Part shown: in pieces, positions 25,772 through 35,093 of the stretch
Layout of the letters: each line of letters begins with the position of its first letter
How positions within the stretch are numbered: position 1 is the first letter of the stretch
Assembly: GCA_029255105.1 (NCBI GenBank)
Contig: JAQWWH010000034.1
Coordinates: 1 to 64,000, forward strand
DNA from: Flavimaricola sp.
GTDB taxonomy: Bacteria; Pseudomonadota; Alphaproteobacteria; Rhodobacterales; Rhodobacteraceae
Reading direction: 5' to 3'
Length of the DNA stretch: 64,000 nt
Notes under the pieces: model-generated
What the model saw: the letters and a program-made list of their open reading frames with translations, nothing else
Databases searched by the model: none
Told to the model about the DNA's origin: nothing
Position numbers and translations under genes: made by a program

Positions 25772-27187
25772 ATGACTGAGCATTCCCCTTTGCCGGATGA
25801 CCTGTTCGACATTGCCGTTATCGGCGCGGGAGTCGTCGGCTGTGCCCTGACCCGGGCTTTTGCCATGGCCGGGGCGCGGGTGATCCTGCTTGAAAAGGCC
25901 CACGACATCCTCGACGGTGCCTCAAAGGGCAATTCGGCCATCCTGCACACTGGATTTGACGCCCCCGTCGGATCGCTTGAGGCGGCCTGCGTGGCGGCGG
26001 GTCATGCCGAATACCTCGACATCCACGACCGCCTTGGCCTGCCGGTTATGAAAACCGGTGCCCTTGTTATCGCCTGGACCGAGGACGAAGAGGCTGCCTT
26101 GCCCGCCCTGATGGAACAGGCCCGCCAGAACGGCGTGAACGACGTGCACTTTTTGGATCGGACAGCCTTGCGCGAGGCTGAACCGGGGCTTGGCGCCGCC
26201 GCCCGCGCCGCCTTTCGGGTGCCCCGCGAATACCTGATCGACCCTTGGGCCGCCCCCCTCGCCTATCTGACGCAGGCAATGGCGCATGGGGCGGCCCTGC
26301 GCCGCAACTGCCCCGTCACCGATGGTGCCTTTGACGGTACCGGTTGGCGGCTGACGACCCCGCAGGGAACGGTTCGGACCAAGGCGGTGATCAACGCGGC
26401 GGGCCTATATGGCGACCGGGTGGACCAGATGCTTTTGGGTCGGTCCAATTTCACCATACGCCCCCGCAAAGGCCAGTTCGTGGTCTATGATAAACCTGCC
26501 TTCGACCTTGCCACGCATATCCTGTTGCCGGTGCCTTCGAAAACGACCAAGGGCATCGTCGTCTGCCGGACGATCTGGGGCAACCTCTTGGTCGGTCCTA
26601 CGGCGGAAGAGCAGGAGGATCGCGAAACGGCCGTGCTGGTGCCCGCAACCCTAGACGCCCTGCGCAGGCGCGGGGAAGAGATCCTGCCCGCCCTCGCACA
26701 GCACGACATCACCGCCCTTTACGCCGGGTTGCGCCCCGCCACCGAAGAGAAAGAGTACCGCGTGACCCGCCATCCCGAGAACATGGTGACGGTGGGTGGC
26801 ATCCGCTCAACCGGGCTGTCCGCCGCCCTTGGGCTTGCCCGCCACATCCTTGACGGCTGGCCCCAAGGGTTTGGCCAGGGGGATGGCCAAGGGACTGGTT
26901 GGACGGCCCCTGCCACTGTCTGGCCAAAGGTCCCTAACATCTCCGAAGCCGGTCCCCGCGACTGGCAATCACCGGGCCATGGCGGCATCTTGTGTCATTG
27001 CGAAATGGTGACCGAGCGCGAGGTGGCAGCGGCCCTGACCGGCCCTCTGGCCGCCAGATCGCTGGCAGGGCTAAAGCGGCGGACACGGGTCACGATGGGA
27101 CGTTGCCAAGGCTATCACTGCGCCGCCCGTTTGGGACAAGTGACCGATGGTGTATTCAGCCAGCCGATGGTGCCCGAAGATGGCTGA
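25772..27187 (+). CDS. FAD-dependent oxidoreductase with C-terminal [2Fe-2S] domain (GlpA-like)
   Basis: The 471-residue DAO-fold flavoprotein has the FAD motif DIAVIGAGVVGCAL (about 13-26) and the glycerol-3-phosphate-dehydrogenase-like segment GASKGNSAILHTGFDAP (about 50-66). A C-terminal BFD-like iron-sulfur domain (about 405-465) has CHC, then CQGYHC, giving four Cys. I chose the ATG at 25772; an earlier TTG is less likely. It resembles bacterial and archaeal anaerobic glycerol-3-phosphate dehydrogenase subunit A, and the kinase two genes on supports a polyol phosphate substrate. It overlaps the next gene by 8 bases. Confidence 0.82.
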   Translation: MTEHSPLPDDLFDIAVIGAGVVGCALTRAFAMAGARVILLEKAHDILDGASKGNSAILHTGFDAPVGSLEAACVAAGHAEYLDIHDRLGLPVMKTGALVIAWTEDEEAALPALMEQARQNGVNDVHFLDRTALREAEPGLGAAARAAFRVPREYLIDPWAAPLAYLTQAMAHGAALRRNCPVTDGAFDGTGWRLTTPQGTVRTKAVINAAGLYGDRVDQMLLGRSNFTIRPRKGQFVVYDKPAFDLATHILLPVPSKTTKGIVVCRTIWGNLLVGPTAEEQEDRETAVLVPATLDALRRRGEEILPALAQHDITALYAGLRPATEEKEYRVTRHPENMVTVGGIRSTGLSAALGLARHILDGWPQGFGQGDGQGTGWTAPATVWPKVPNISEAGPRDWQSPGHGGILCHCEMVTEREVAAALTGPLAARSLAGLKRRTRVTMGRCQGYHCAARLGQVTDGVFSQPMVPEDG

Positions 27188-28406
27188 CCTGCCCCAAAAC
27201 CCGGCGGTGGTGATCGTGGGCAGCGGGCCTGCAGGCCTTGCCGCCGCCACCCTGCTGGCCGAGGCAGGGGTAGGTCCCGTTATCGTGCTGGAACGGGCGG
27301 CCACCCCGGGCGGCGTCCCCCGCCATTGCGCCCATTCCCCCTACGGCCTGCGCGAGTTTCGCCGCCTGATGACCGGCCCGGCCTACGCACGCGCCCTCGT
27401 CGCCCGCGCAAAGGCCGCCGGTGTTACCATCCATTCCGGAGTGAATGTCACCCAGCTTTTGCCCGGCCCCGAGGTCGCGGTGACGTCAGACGTAGGCCCC
27501 GCCCGGATTGCCGCACGACTTGTGATGCTGGCGACAGGCGCACGGGAAAGCACCCGTGCCCAACGGATGATCGGCGGGACCAAGCCCGCAGGTGTTTTAT
27601 CCACCGGGGCGTTGCAGGCGCTGATCCATGAAGATGGCTTGATCCCGTTCCGCCGCCCCGTGATTCTGGGGACGGAACTGGTGTCCTTTTCGGCCCTCCT
27701 GACCTGCCGGTTGGCCGGTATCAGGCCGATGGCCATGATCGAAGAGACGGGGCGCACCACCGCTCGCAAGCCATCTGGCCTCCTTCCCTTTGCCCTTGGG
27801 ATCCCGCTTCTGACCGGGACATCGGTGGCCGAGGTTGAAGGCCGCGACCGGGTGACGGGCATCAGGATGGCGGGCGCACATGCGGACCGGCTTGGGGCTG
27901 ACGGGCTGATCGTGACAGGCCGGTTCCGGCCCGAGGCGGCACTTTTGCCCCAAAGCCACCTTGTCCGTGATCCCGGCACCGGGGGACCAGAGGTTGACCA
28001 GTTCGGCCGCTGCTCGGACCCTTGTTACTTTGCCTCTGGCAACCTTTTGCGCCCGGTCGAGACGGCGGGTTGGTGCTGGGCCGAAGGGCGGTCGGTCGGT
28101 GAAGCCATGCTGCGCACCCTCAAGGGCACATTGGCCCCCGATCCGGGCCTGCGGATCGGGTCAAGCGGGGTGTCGGCCATGGTACCTCAGCGGATTGCAC
28201 CCGGCACGGACCCCGCCCTTGACCGGCTTCAGATACGGGTGGCAGTTCCTTCACGGGGGCGCTTGTCGCTGCAAGTGGACGGCAGCGAGGTGGCGGGACG
28301 GGACTTGCGTGCTTTGCCCGAACGGCGCATCGTTCTGCCACTTCCCCGGCCAGACGCTTTGCAGATCGAAGTCCGACTGGCGCAGGATCAGCAGGAGGGG
28401 CCATGA
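27180..28406 (+). CDS. FAD/NAD(P)-binding oxidoreductase, partner subunit
   Basis: The 408-residue flavoprotein has the dinucleotide motif VVIVGSGPAGLAAATLLAEAG (about 9-29) and ATGARES (about 115-121), followed by a conserved CSDPCYFASGNLLRPVETAG segment (about 280-299). It is like the HcnB/OoxA-type partner subunits and the electron-relay partners of GlpA-like enzymes. The start at 27180 lies inside the previous gene; the stop overlaps the kinase start (ATGA). It probably passes electrons from the GlpA-like subunit. Exact partner chemistry is unknown. Confidence 0.8.
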   Translation: MADLPQNPAVVIVGSGPAGLAAATLLAEAGVGPVIVLERAATPGGVPRHCAHSPYGLREFRRLMTGPAYARALVARAKAAGVTIHSGVNVTQLLPGPEVAVTSDVGPARIAARLVMLATGARESTRAQRMIGGTKPAGVLSTGALQALIHEDGLIPFRRPVILGTELVSFSALLTCRLAGIRPMAMIEETGRTTARKPSGLLPFALGIPLLTGTSVAEVEGRDRVTGIRMAGAHADRLGADGLIVTGRFRPEAALLPQSHLVRDPGTGGPEVDQFGRCSDPCYFASGNLLRPVETAGWCWAEGRSVGEAMLRTLKGTLAPDPGLRIGSSGVSAMVPQRIAPGTDPALDRLQIRVAVPSRGRLSLQVDGSEVAGRDLRALPERRIVLPLPRPDALQIEVRLAQDQQEGP

Positions 28407-29815
28407 CCATCCTTGCTATCGACCAGGGCACTACCAGCACGCGGGCGCTGCGCATTCATGCCAATGGCAGCATCACCCCCATCCTGAGCCTGACCCATCA
28501 CCAGTCCTATCCCCGCAATGGCTGGGTCGAACACGACGCAGAGGAACTCCTCGCCCATGTCAGCGCCTGCATCGAGGCCGGCCGCGCCTCGGGTCCGGTG
28601 CAAGTCTTGGGATTAGCGAACCAGGGGGAAAGCTGCCTTGGATGGGACGCCCGGACCGGCAAGCCGGTTGGGCCAGTGATCGTCTGGCAGGATGCCCGGA
28701 CCCAGGACCAGACGGCCCGGCTTGCGGCGGAAGGGGCCGGGGCGATGGTGCTGGAACGGGCGGGCCTGCCACTTGATCCCTACTTCTCGGCCAGCAAACT
28801 GGGCTGGATCCTGCGCGAAGTCCCTCAGGCCCGCGAGCTGGCAGCCCACGGGCACCTGCGGCTGGGCACCACGGACGCCTATTTCCGGGACCGGCTGACC
28901 GGGCATTTTGCCACCGACGTCACCACGGCCTCACGCACCTCCCTCATGAACCTGGCCAAATGCGCCTGGGATCCAGAGCTTTGCGCCCTGTTCGGCGTGC
29001 CAATCGACTGCCTTCCCGCGATTACCCCCACAACGGGTGATCTGGGCCATGTCGAAGGGCTGGCCCTGACGGCGAGCGTCACCGACCAGCAGGCCGCCCT
29101 TTTCGGCCACACCACCCACGCGCCCGGACAGGCGAAGATCACCTTCGGCACCGGCGCCTTCGCCCTCGCCGTCACCGGCCCGTTGGTGTCGGCCAAAGGG
29201 GTGTTGCCCACCGTCGCCTGGCAATTGGGAGGAGAGGCGCCTGTCTATGCCCTTGACGGGGGGGTCTATGCCGCCGCGGCCGCGGTCAACTGGGCACGGG
29301 GGCTGGGTCTGTTCAGCGACCATGCGGAGATCAGCCAGTTTGTCGGCACCCCGGCGATTTCACGGGGGCTCGCCTTCGTTCCGGCGCTGGCGGGGCTCGC
29401 CTGTCCTCATTGGGACCGGGGGGCACGAGGGGCATGGATGGGCCTTGGCCTTGACCACGGCAAGATCGACATGATGCAGGCCCTGCTCGAAGGGATCGCC
29501 TACCGCGCAGCAGAGGTGCTGGCGGCAATGGAACAGATCCGCCCGCTCGATGGCCCGGTGTCCATTGACGGGGGCATGACGGCGAATGGGTACTTTTGCC
29601 AGTTCCTGACCGATTGCCTTGGTCGCGAGGTTCGGGTGTCGGACGAGGCAGAGCTGACAGCCGCCGGCACCGGGGCGCTGGCGGCGGTTGGGGCCGGCCT
29701 TCCCATGCCCTTGAAGGGGGACGGTGCGCTGCTGACACCTCAGAACCAGCCGGCGGACTGGAAGCCCCGGTTTCAGGCCGCGCGCGAGGCGGTGCAGCGT
29801 TTCGGCCAAAGCTGA
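28403..29815 (+). CDS. FGGY-family carbohydrate kinase (glycerol-kinase-like)
   Basis: The 470-residue sugar kinase begins with ILAIDQGTTSTRALRI (phosphate-binding region, about 3-18). It has GPVIVWQDARTQDQ (about 91-104), GTGAFALAVTG (about 249-259) and SIDGGMTANGYFCQFLTDCLG (about 389-409). This matches the glycerol kinase branch, though the usual NQRETT motif is NQGESC here, so the substrate may be another polyol. It overlaps the preceding flavoprotein gene by four bases. The product would be the phosphate oxidised by the two flavoproteins. Confidence 0.87.
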   Translation: MTILAIDQGTTSTRALRIHANGSITPILSLTHHQSYPRNGWVEHDAEELLAHVSACIEAGRASGPVQVLGLANQGESCLGWDARTGKPVGPVIVWQDARTQDQTARLAAEGAGAMVLERAGLPLDPYFSASKLGWILREVPQARELAAHGHLRLGTTDAYFRDRLTGHFATDVTTASRTSLMNLAKCAWDPELCALFGVPIDCLPAITPTTGDLGHVEGLALTASVTDQQAALFGHTTHAPGQAKITFGTGAFALAVTGPLVSAKGVLPTVAWQLGGEAPVYALDGGVYAAAAAVNWARGLGLFSDHAEISQFVGTPAISRGLAFVPALAGLACPHWDRGARGAWMGLGLDHGKIDMMQALLEGIAYRAAEVLAAMEQIRPLDGPVSIDGGMTANGYFCQFLTDCLGREVRVSDEAELTAAGTGALAAVGAGLPMPLKGDGALLTPQNQPADWKPRFQAAREAVQRFGQS

Positions 29816-29818
29816 GGC

Positions 29819-29844
29819 GTAAGGTGGGTCATGACCCACCTTAC
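29819..29844. repeat. Perfect palindromic repeat GTAAGGTGGGTC-AT-GACCCACCTTAC
   Basis: Twelve-base perfect arms with a two-base loop, sitting in the 36-base gap between the convergent kinase and PfkB genes. The same palindrome occurs at 42268, 42335 and (partly) 53752. The position fits a bidirectional terminator or a REP-like element. Confidence 0.85.
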
Positions 29845-29851
29845 CGGGAAC

Positions 29852-30766
29852 CTACCCCAGACTGGCCCCTACTTCCGCCGCCGAGGGGATGCCGGTGACG
29901 GCCCCGCGCCGTGTTGTCGACAGAGCCGCCGCGGCATTGGCCCGGATCGCGGCCTCAGCAAGGTCATCGCCCGCTGTCAGTCCCGACAGAAAATAGCCGT
30001 CGAATGTGTCCCCAGCCCCGCTGACGTCCACCACGTCCACCCGCAGGGGGGCGATGCGGCGGCGAGCCTCGGTGGTCGCTACATAGACGCCCTCTGGTCC
30101 CATGGTCAGGGCCACGACCTGTGGCCCGTAGCCCAAAACACGATCAACGATCGCCTCGGGGTCCGACACCCCCAAGAGGCGTTCCGCATCCGCTAGGTTC
30201 GGCAAGGCGATATCGCATTGCCCCAAGATCGAAAGGGCTGCTGATCTGGACCTGTCAACCGGTCCTTGCCCCACCGGGACATGAAGATCAAAGGAGATTC
30301 GCGTTCCGGCCGACCGCGCCATTGCGACGGCCTCCAGCGCCAGGGCCGAGGCGCTGTCCGAGATGGCGCAGGTCGTGCCGGACAGATGCAGGACCCGGGC
30401 TGCGGCCACGGTCGCGGCAGCCAGATCACCGGGCCGCATCAGGCTCGCTGCAGAGCCGCGTCTGGAATAGGTGAGCCGGGCTGCTCCGGCGCCATTATGG
30501 CGGAAGTAGTGACCTGTGGGGGCAGAGGTATCGCGGGCAACGGCCGAATGGTCGACGCCCTCGACCGTCCAGAGATCTGTGAACATCTCACCAAAGGCAT
30601 CGGTTCCGATCCGCGAGGCAATTGCGGCCTGTCCGCCAGACCGGGCCACAGCGATGGCGACGTTGGAGGCATCGCCTCCAAATCCCCTCAGATAACGCCC
30701 CGTCGTTTCCTCGGAGAATTCCACCAACGGCTCCCCAAGGCACATGACGTCCCAATTGCGGATCAC
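29852..30766 (-). CDS. PfkB-family sugar kinase, KDG-kinase-like
   Basis: The roughly 304-residue ribokinase-fold kinase starts WDVMCLGEPLVEFSEE, has the substrate-site GGDASNVAIAVARSG (about 28-42) and ends with the ATP/anion-hole signature DVSGAGDTFDGYFLSGL (about 244-260). The opening resembles 2-keto-3-deoxygluconate kinases. That would fit uronate use in the carbohydrate island, but the gene is some 14 kb away and the substrate is not proven. The start is uncertain: GTG at 30766 keeps the complete first strand, while an ATG lies at 30745. Confidence 0.82.
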   Translation of the reverse strand: MIRNWDVMCLGEPLVEFSEETTGRYLRGFGGDASNVAIAVARSGGQAAIASRIGTDAFGEMFTDLWTVEGVDHSAVARDTSAPTGHYFRHNGAGAARLTYSRRGSAASLMRPGDLAAATVAAARVLHLSGTTCAISDSASALALEAVAMARSAGTRISFDLHVPVGQGPVDRSRSAALSILGQCDIALPNLADAERLLGVSDPEAIVDRVLGYGPQVVALTMGPEGVYVATTEARRRIAPLRVDVVDVSGAGDTFDGYFLSGLTAGDDLAEAAIRANAAAALSTTRRGAVTGIPSAAEVGASLG

Positions 30767-30927
30767 CCCTGGCAACACATAGCACTCCGAAACAACATAC
30801 TGGGGAGAGGTTTGGCACAGGTCTTTGGGACTGCCAAGAGCACCAGGGCAAGAACCGGCCCGAAGGCCGGTTCGCATCGTCTTGTGTTCGGTGGGTCAGG
30901 CCCCGGACGCCGGAGCCCTTCGTCGGC

Positions 30928-32820
30928 TCAGGGCCGCCATTCCCAGGGCCGGGTATAGGCACCCAGGGTCCGGTCCACATCCTCGTCCGTCACAGTACCT
31001 GTCTTGACCAGTTGGGCCACAAGGCCGCGACGTTTGTCCTCGATCACCTCGGCCACCTCGGCCGGGACGTCAGAATTGACAAGGGCCGCATTGTAGACCC
31101 GGGAAATCGCCCGCCGGCGCAAATCGGGTTTGAACACCTTACCCACGGCCGTCTTCGGCAGTTCCGCCAATATTTCCAGATGCTTGGGTTGGGCCGCCCG
31201 TTCGTGAATATGCTTGGTGGCATAGTCCATCAATTCGTCGACCGTGACCTCGGCCCCGTCGACCAGTTCGACAAAGGCGCAAGGCACCTCACCCGCATGG
31301 GCGTCTGGTTGACCAATGGCCCCGGCGAAGGCGACGGCGGGATGCCCTGCCAACGCCTCTTCGATCTCGGCGGGGTCAATGTTGTGACCACCTCGAATGA
31401 TCAGGTCCTTGGCCCGGCCGGTGATCCAGAGATAGCCGTCGCTATCCAGCCGACCGAGGTCGCCGGTGCGCAGGTACCAGTCATCATTCTCGGGCCAGTG
31501 ATAGAAGAGGTCGGCGTTCTTTTCGGCCTCGGTGTAGGTCTTGCCCCCGTAGACACCGGGGCTGGACACGCAGATTTCGCCAATCTCGTCGGTGCGGCAG
31601 TCCATACCCGTCGCAACGTTGACGATCCGGATGTGGGTATGGGGGAACGGAACCCCGATCGACCCCACCTTCTTTTCGCCTTCGGGCGGGTTGATAGAGA
31701 CAAGGCAAGTCGCCTCGGTCAGGCCGTAGCCCTCGCAGATGGTCACCCCGGCTGCCGCCTCGAACCGTTTGTAAAGCTCAAGCGGCAAGGGCGCAGACCC
31801 GCAAAACGCCAGTTTGAGCGATGAGATATCGGCATTGACGGGCCGTTGCATCAGCGCCGACATGGCTGTGGGTACGGTGATGACAAAGGTCACCTTGTGG
31901 CGGGCGATCAACTTCCAGAAATTGTCGAATACGCCGTCGCCCCGATAACCCTGCGGCGTTGGAAACACGATCTGCGCCCCAGACGACAACGACGCGCCCA
32001 GCGACACGATTGCCGCAAAGACGTGGAACATCGGCAGAGGGCAGATCTGCACGTCCTGTTCGGTAAACAAGAGCCTGTCGCCAAGCCAGGAGTTGTAAAT
32101 GATCCCCGAAAAACGATGCTGGGCAATCTTGGGCATGCCTGTCGTGCCGCCGGTGTGGAAGAAGGCCGCGACCCGGTCACTACCGGAGTCCTTGAAGGTC
32201 AAGGTCTTGGGCTGGCGGTCCATTTCAGCGTTGAAATTCAGAACCTTCGCCCCGTGGCTGGCCGGGTTTTTGGGGCGGATCAGCGGCACGATCAGCTTCT
32301 TGATACCGGTCAGGTAGCGCAGCAGATCAACCTCGAGGATCGTCTTTACGTTGGGCGCGAGCTTGACCGCCTCGGCCGCCTTCTGGGCGACGTCGGACTT
32401 GGGAAAAGCGCGCAGGGTCACGAGGACCTTGGCCCCCGTCTCGCGCAGGATCGACGCGATTTGTTCCGCGTCCATCAGGGGGTTGATCGGGTTCACGATG
32501 CCGGCAACCTGCCCACCCAGATAGGTCAGCACGGTCTCGTTGCAGTTGGGAAGCAGGTAGGCCACGACGTCGTCCTCGCCCACGCCAAGATTGCGCAACA
32601 TATTGGCGGTCTGGGCGACTTTGCCCTGCAACTCGCCCCATGTGAACGTCTCTTCCTTTGCTCCGGGATCGGACAATAGCCGGAATGTCAGCGCCTTGCG
32701 GCTGCCATGTGCCGCGGCTGTCCTGCCCAGCATCTCCCATGTGGTCTTTGGCAGATCGCGTTCAGCGAACGGCATTTCCGCTTCTATATCGTCGCGATCC
32801 TTGACCGAAGCAAAGGTCAT
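30928..32820 (-). CDS. Acyl-CoA synthetase (AMP-forming)
   Basis: The 630-residue ANL-superfamily enzyme has the AMP-binding loop FFHTGGTTGMPKIAQH (about 207-222), EGYGLTEATCLVS (about 367-379), the TGDLGRLDSDGYLWITGRAKDLIIRGGHNI stretch (about 470-499) and the C-terminal Lys in PKTAVGKVFKP (about 569-579). It activates a fatty or other carboxylic acid to its CoA thioester. I chose the ATG at 32820, preceded by GGGGAGGAG, over a longer in-frame start. Chain-length preference cannot be read. It appears to be a single-gene unit. Confidence 0.9.
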   Translation of the reverse strand: MTFASVKDRDDIEAEMPFAERDLPKTTWEMLGRTAAAHGSRKALTFRLLSDPGAKEETFTWGELQGKVAQTANMLRNLGVGEDDVVAYLLPNCNETVLTYLGGQVAGIVNPINPLMDAEQIASILRETGAKVLVTLRAFPKSDVAQKAAEAVKLAPNVKTILEVDLLRYLTGIKKLIVPLIRPKNPASHGAKVLNFNAEMDRQPKTLTFKDSGSDRVAAFFHTGGTTGMPKIAQHRFSGIIYNSWLGDRLLFTEQDVQICPLPMFHVFAAIVSLGASLSSGAQIVFPTPQGYRGDGVFDNFWKLIARHKVTFVITVPTAMSALMQRPVNADISSLKLAFCGSAPLPLELYKRFEAAAGVTICEGYGLTEATCLVSINPPEGEKKVGSIGVPFPHTHIRIVNVATGMDCRTDEIGEICVSSPGVYGGKTYTEAEKNADLFYHWPENDDWYLRTGDLGRLDSDGYLWITGRAKDLIIRGGHNIDPAEIEEALAGHPAVAFAGAIGQPDAHAGEVPCAFVELVDGAEVTVDELMDYATKHIHERAAQPKHLEILAELPKTAVGKVFKPDLRRRAISRVYNAALVNSDVPAEVAEVIEDKRRGLVAQLVKTGTVTDEDVDRTLGAYTRPWEWRP

Positions 32821-33060
32821 CGGCGTCTCCTCCCCTATGTGTCGCAAGACCGTTATGACCGGTCCGGCTTCTCTTCCCTGTGGAACAAGATGGAAAGACT
32901 GCGGCAAAGGCGCAAGTCTGACGCTGCGAAATTGTCCCGGGCGGGGGAGTAAACGAGGCTATTCCGGACGAATCGGCTCGAAGGCCCAGGTTCAGACAAG
33001 ATCCGGACCGATCAAACCCGCCAGACCGCCATCACAGGGTGACGGTGGGCTGGCCGGTTC

Positions 33061-34854
33061 CTATTCCGCCGCCAGTCCTTCGGTGAACTGAAGCCGGGCA
33101 AGCCGGGCATAAAGCCCACCTTCGGCGACAAGGGCGTCATGGGTGCCCTGCGCCACGATGCGCCCCGCTTCGAATACCACGATCCGGTCTGCCTTTTTGA
33201 CGGTCGCCAGACGGTGCGCCACGATGATCGTTGTCCGGCCCTCGGCCAGACCTTCGACCGCCTTTTGCACCAGATGTTCGCTTTCGGCATCCAGCGCACT
33301 GGTCGCCTCGTCCAGCAACAGAACGGGGGCGTCGCGCAGAATCGCCCGGGCAATGGCGATTCGCTGCTTTTGGCCGCCCGACAGCATGACGCCCCGTTCG
33401 CCCACGTAGCTGTCATAGCCGTCCGGCAGGGCGACCAGGAAATCATGGGCCGCCGCGGCCTTGGCTGCGTCCTCAACCTCGGCATCGGTGGCGCCGGGAC
33501 GGCCGAAACGGATGTTCTCACGGGCTGTTGTGGCAAAGATGACCGGATCCTGCGGCACAAGGGCGATATCGCCCCGGAATTCTTCTCGCGTCATGTCGCG
33601 CAGATCGACGCCGTCAAACAGGATTACGCCTTCCTGCGGATCATAGAACCGCTGAATAAGCTGAATGATCGTCGTCTTGCCTGCCCCGGATGGACCGACA
33701 AGAGCGACAGTTTCCCCCGGCGCGACGTCGAGTGTGACATGGTCCAGCGCCGAAACGCCGGGCCGTGAGGGGTAGTGAAAGACGACGTCCCGGAACGAAA
33801 TCGCCCCATGTCGCCGCCCATCGTGCGCTTTGGCGATGCCGGGGTCGTTGACCGCATCTTCGGCGCTGAGCAGTTCAACCAATCGTTCGGTCGCACCTGC
33901 GGCGCGCTGAAGCTCTCCCCAGACATCGGTCAGGGCGGCCACGCCACCTGCCACGATGACCGAATAGATGACGAACTGCACAAGTTCGCCCACCGTCATG
34001 GCACCTTGTCGGACGTCCGTGGCCCCGATCCAGAGGACCCCGACGATCCCGGCAAAAACCAGGAAGATGACGATAGCCGTCATGGCGGCCCGGACGCCAA
34101 TACGCTTGCGCGCAGCATCAAAGCTTTTCTCGGTCACATCGGAAAAGGCAGCCCGGCTTGCGGTTTCGTGGGTATAGGCCTGCACGGTCTGGGCGCTTAG
34201 CAACGCCTCTGATGCCGAACCAGAGGAAGAAGCGATCCAGTCCTGATTCTCGCGGCTCAGCGACCGCAGCCGGCGGCCGAGGACAACGATCGGGACGATC
34301 ACGGCCGGAACGATCAGCAGGACAAGGCCCGTCAGCTTGGCCGATGTGTAGAACAGCAGAATAAGACCGCCGATTAGCGTCAGAGCATTACGCAGCGCGA
34401 TCGAGACGGAGGACCCGATGACCGACTGGATCAGGGTGGTGTCGGTCGTGATCCGGCTCAAAACCTCGCCGGTCATGATCTTTTCAAAGAACGACGGGCT
34501 CATCCCGATCATCCGGTCAAACACCGCCTTGCGGATATCGGCCACAACCCGCTCGCCCAACCGGGTGACAAGGTAGTAGCGCAGCGCCGATCCAGTGGCG
34601 AGCATGCCCGCAATCAAAAGGGCCCCGGCAAAATACCTGTCCAGTAGCGCACCCTCGGCAACGTCGAAATTGTCGACGACGCGGCGGGCGGCGAGCGGCA
34701 GCAAAAGAGACACCATCGCAGTTGTTACAAGAGCCGCAAGCGCGCCCGCCAGCATCAGCCGATAGGGCTGCATAAATGGCCAAAGTTCGCGCAATGCACC
34801 AATCCGTTTGGACTTGGCCCGTTCCTGCTCTGACTGCATTGGTGGTTCAGCCAT
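33061..34854 (-). CDS. ABC exporter, fused membrane and ATPase domains (MsbA/ABCB type)
   Basis: The 597-residue half-transporter has six membrane helices in residues about 30-320. The nucleotide-binding domain follows: Walker A GPSGAGKTT (about 386-394), signature LSGGQKQRIAIARAI, Walker B VLLLDEATSALD and a switch His in IVAHRLATVKKADR. It should work as a homodimer exporting lipids or drugs. The start at 34854 gives proper spacing to AAGGGA, while the ATG at 34863 is too close. It lies alone between the synthetase gene and a very small forward ORF. Confidence 0.9.
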   Translation of the reverse strand: MAEPPMQSEQERAKSKRIGALRELWPFMQPYRLMLAGALAALVTTAMVSLLLPLAARRVVDNFDVAEGALLDRYFAGALLIAGMLATGSALRYYLVTRLGERVVADIRKAVFDRMIGMSPSFFEKIMTGEVLSRITTDTTLIQSVIGSSVSIALRNALTLIGGLILLFYTSAKLTGLVLLIVPAVIVPIVVLGRRLRSLSRENQDWIASSSGSASEALLSAQTVQAYTHETASRAAFSDVTEKSFDAARKRIGVRAAMTAIVIFLVFAGIVGVLWIGATDVRQGAMTVGELVQFVIYSVIVAGGVAALTDVWGELQRAAGATERLVELLSAEDAVNDPGIAKAHDGRRHGAISFRDVVFHYPSRPGVSALDHVTLDVAPGETVALVGPSGAGKTTIIQLIQRFYDPQEGVILFDGVDLRDMTREEFRGDIALVPQDPVIFATTARENIRFGRPGATDAEVEDAAKAAAAHDFLVALPDGYDSYVGERGVMLSGGQKQRIAIARAILRDAPVLLLDEATSALDAESEHLVQKAVEGLAEGRTTIIVAHRLATVKKADRIVVFEAGRIVAQGTHDALVAEGGLYARLARLQFTEGLAAE

Positions 34855-34978
34855 AGGCCCCATTCCCTTGTTGCCCGACCGATGTAGGCCGTCAGCGAGA
34901 TGGGGGCAAGCGCAAGGGACAGCGACGGAAACCCAAAAACGCAACGTAGAACACCCTGAACACCAAGGGAGACCTCTA

Positions 34979-35089
34979 ATGCGCCTTATGGCCTATGCCG
35001 CTATTTTCATCCTTGGCGGGCTTAGCCTTGCCACGGTCGTCACGTCCGACACCTTATTGTTCGGGTCCCCCTTCTGGGGGAATTTGTAG
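34979..35089 (+). CDS. Putative 36-residue single-pass membrane peptide
   Basis: An ATG at 34979 with the ribosome site AAGGGAG opens a 36-codon frame ending TAG at 35089. The product is MRLMAYAAIFILGGLSLATV followed by a short polar tail: one membrane helix with a basic start. It resembles no family I know. It lies 124 bases from the divergent exporter start and five bases before the convergent hydrolase gene. The good ribosome site and membrane character support it; the small size leaves doubt. Confidence 0.45.
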   Translation: MRLMAYAAIFILGGLSLATVVTSDTLLFGSPFWGNL

Positions 35090-35093
35090 CCCC

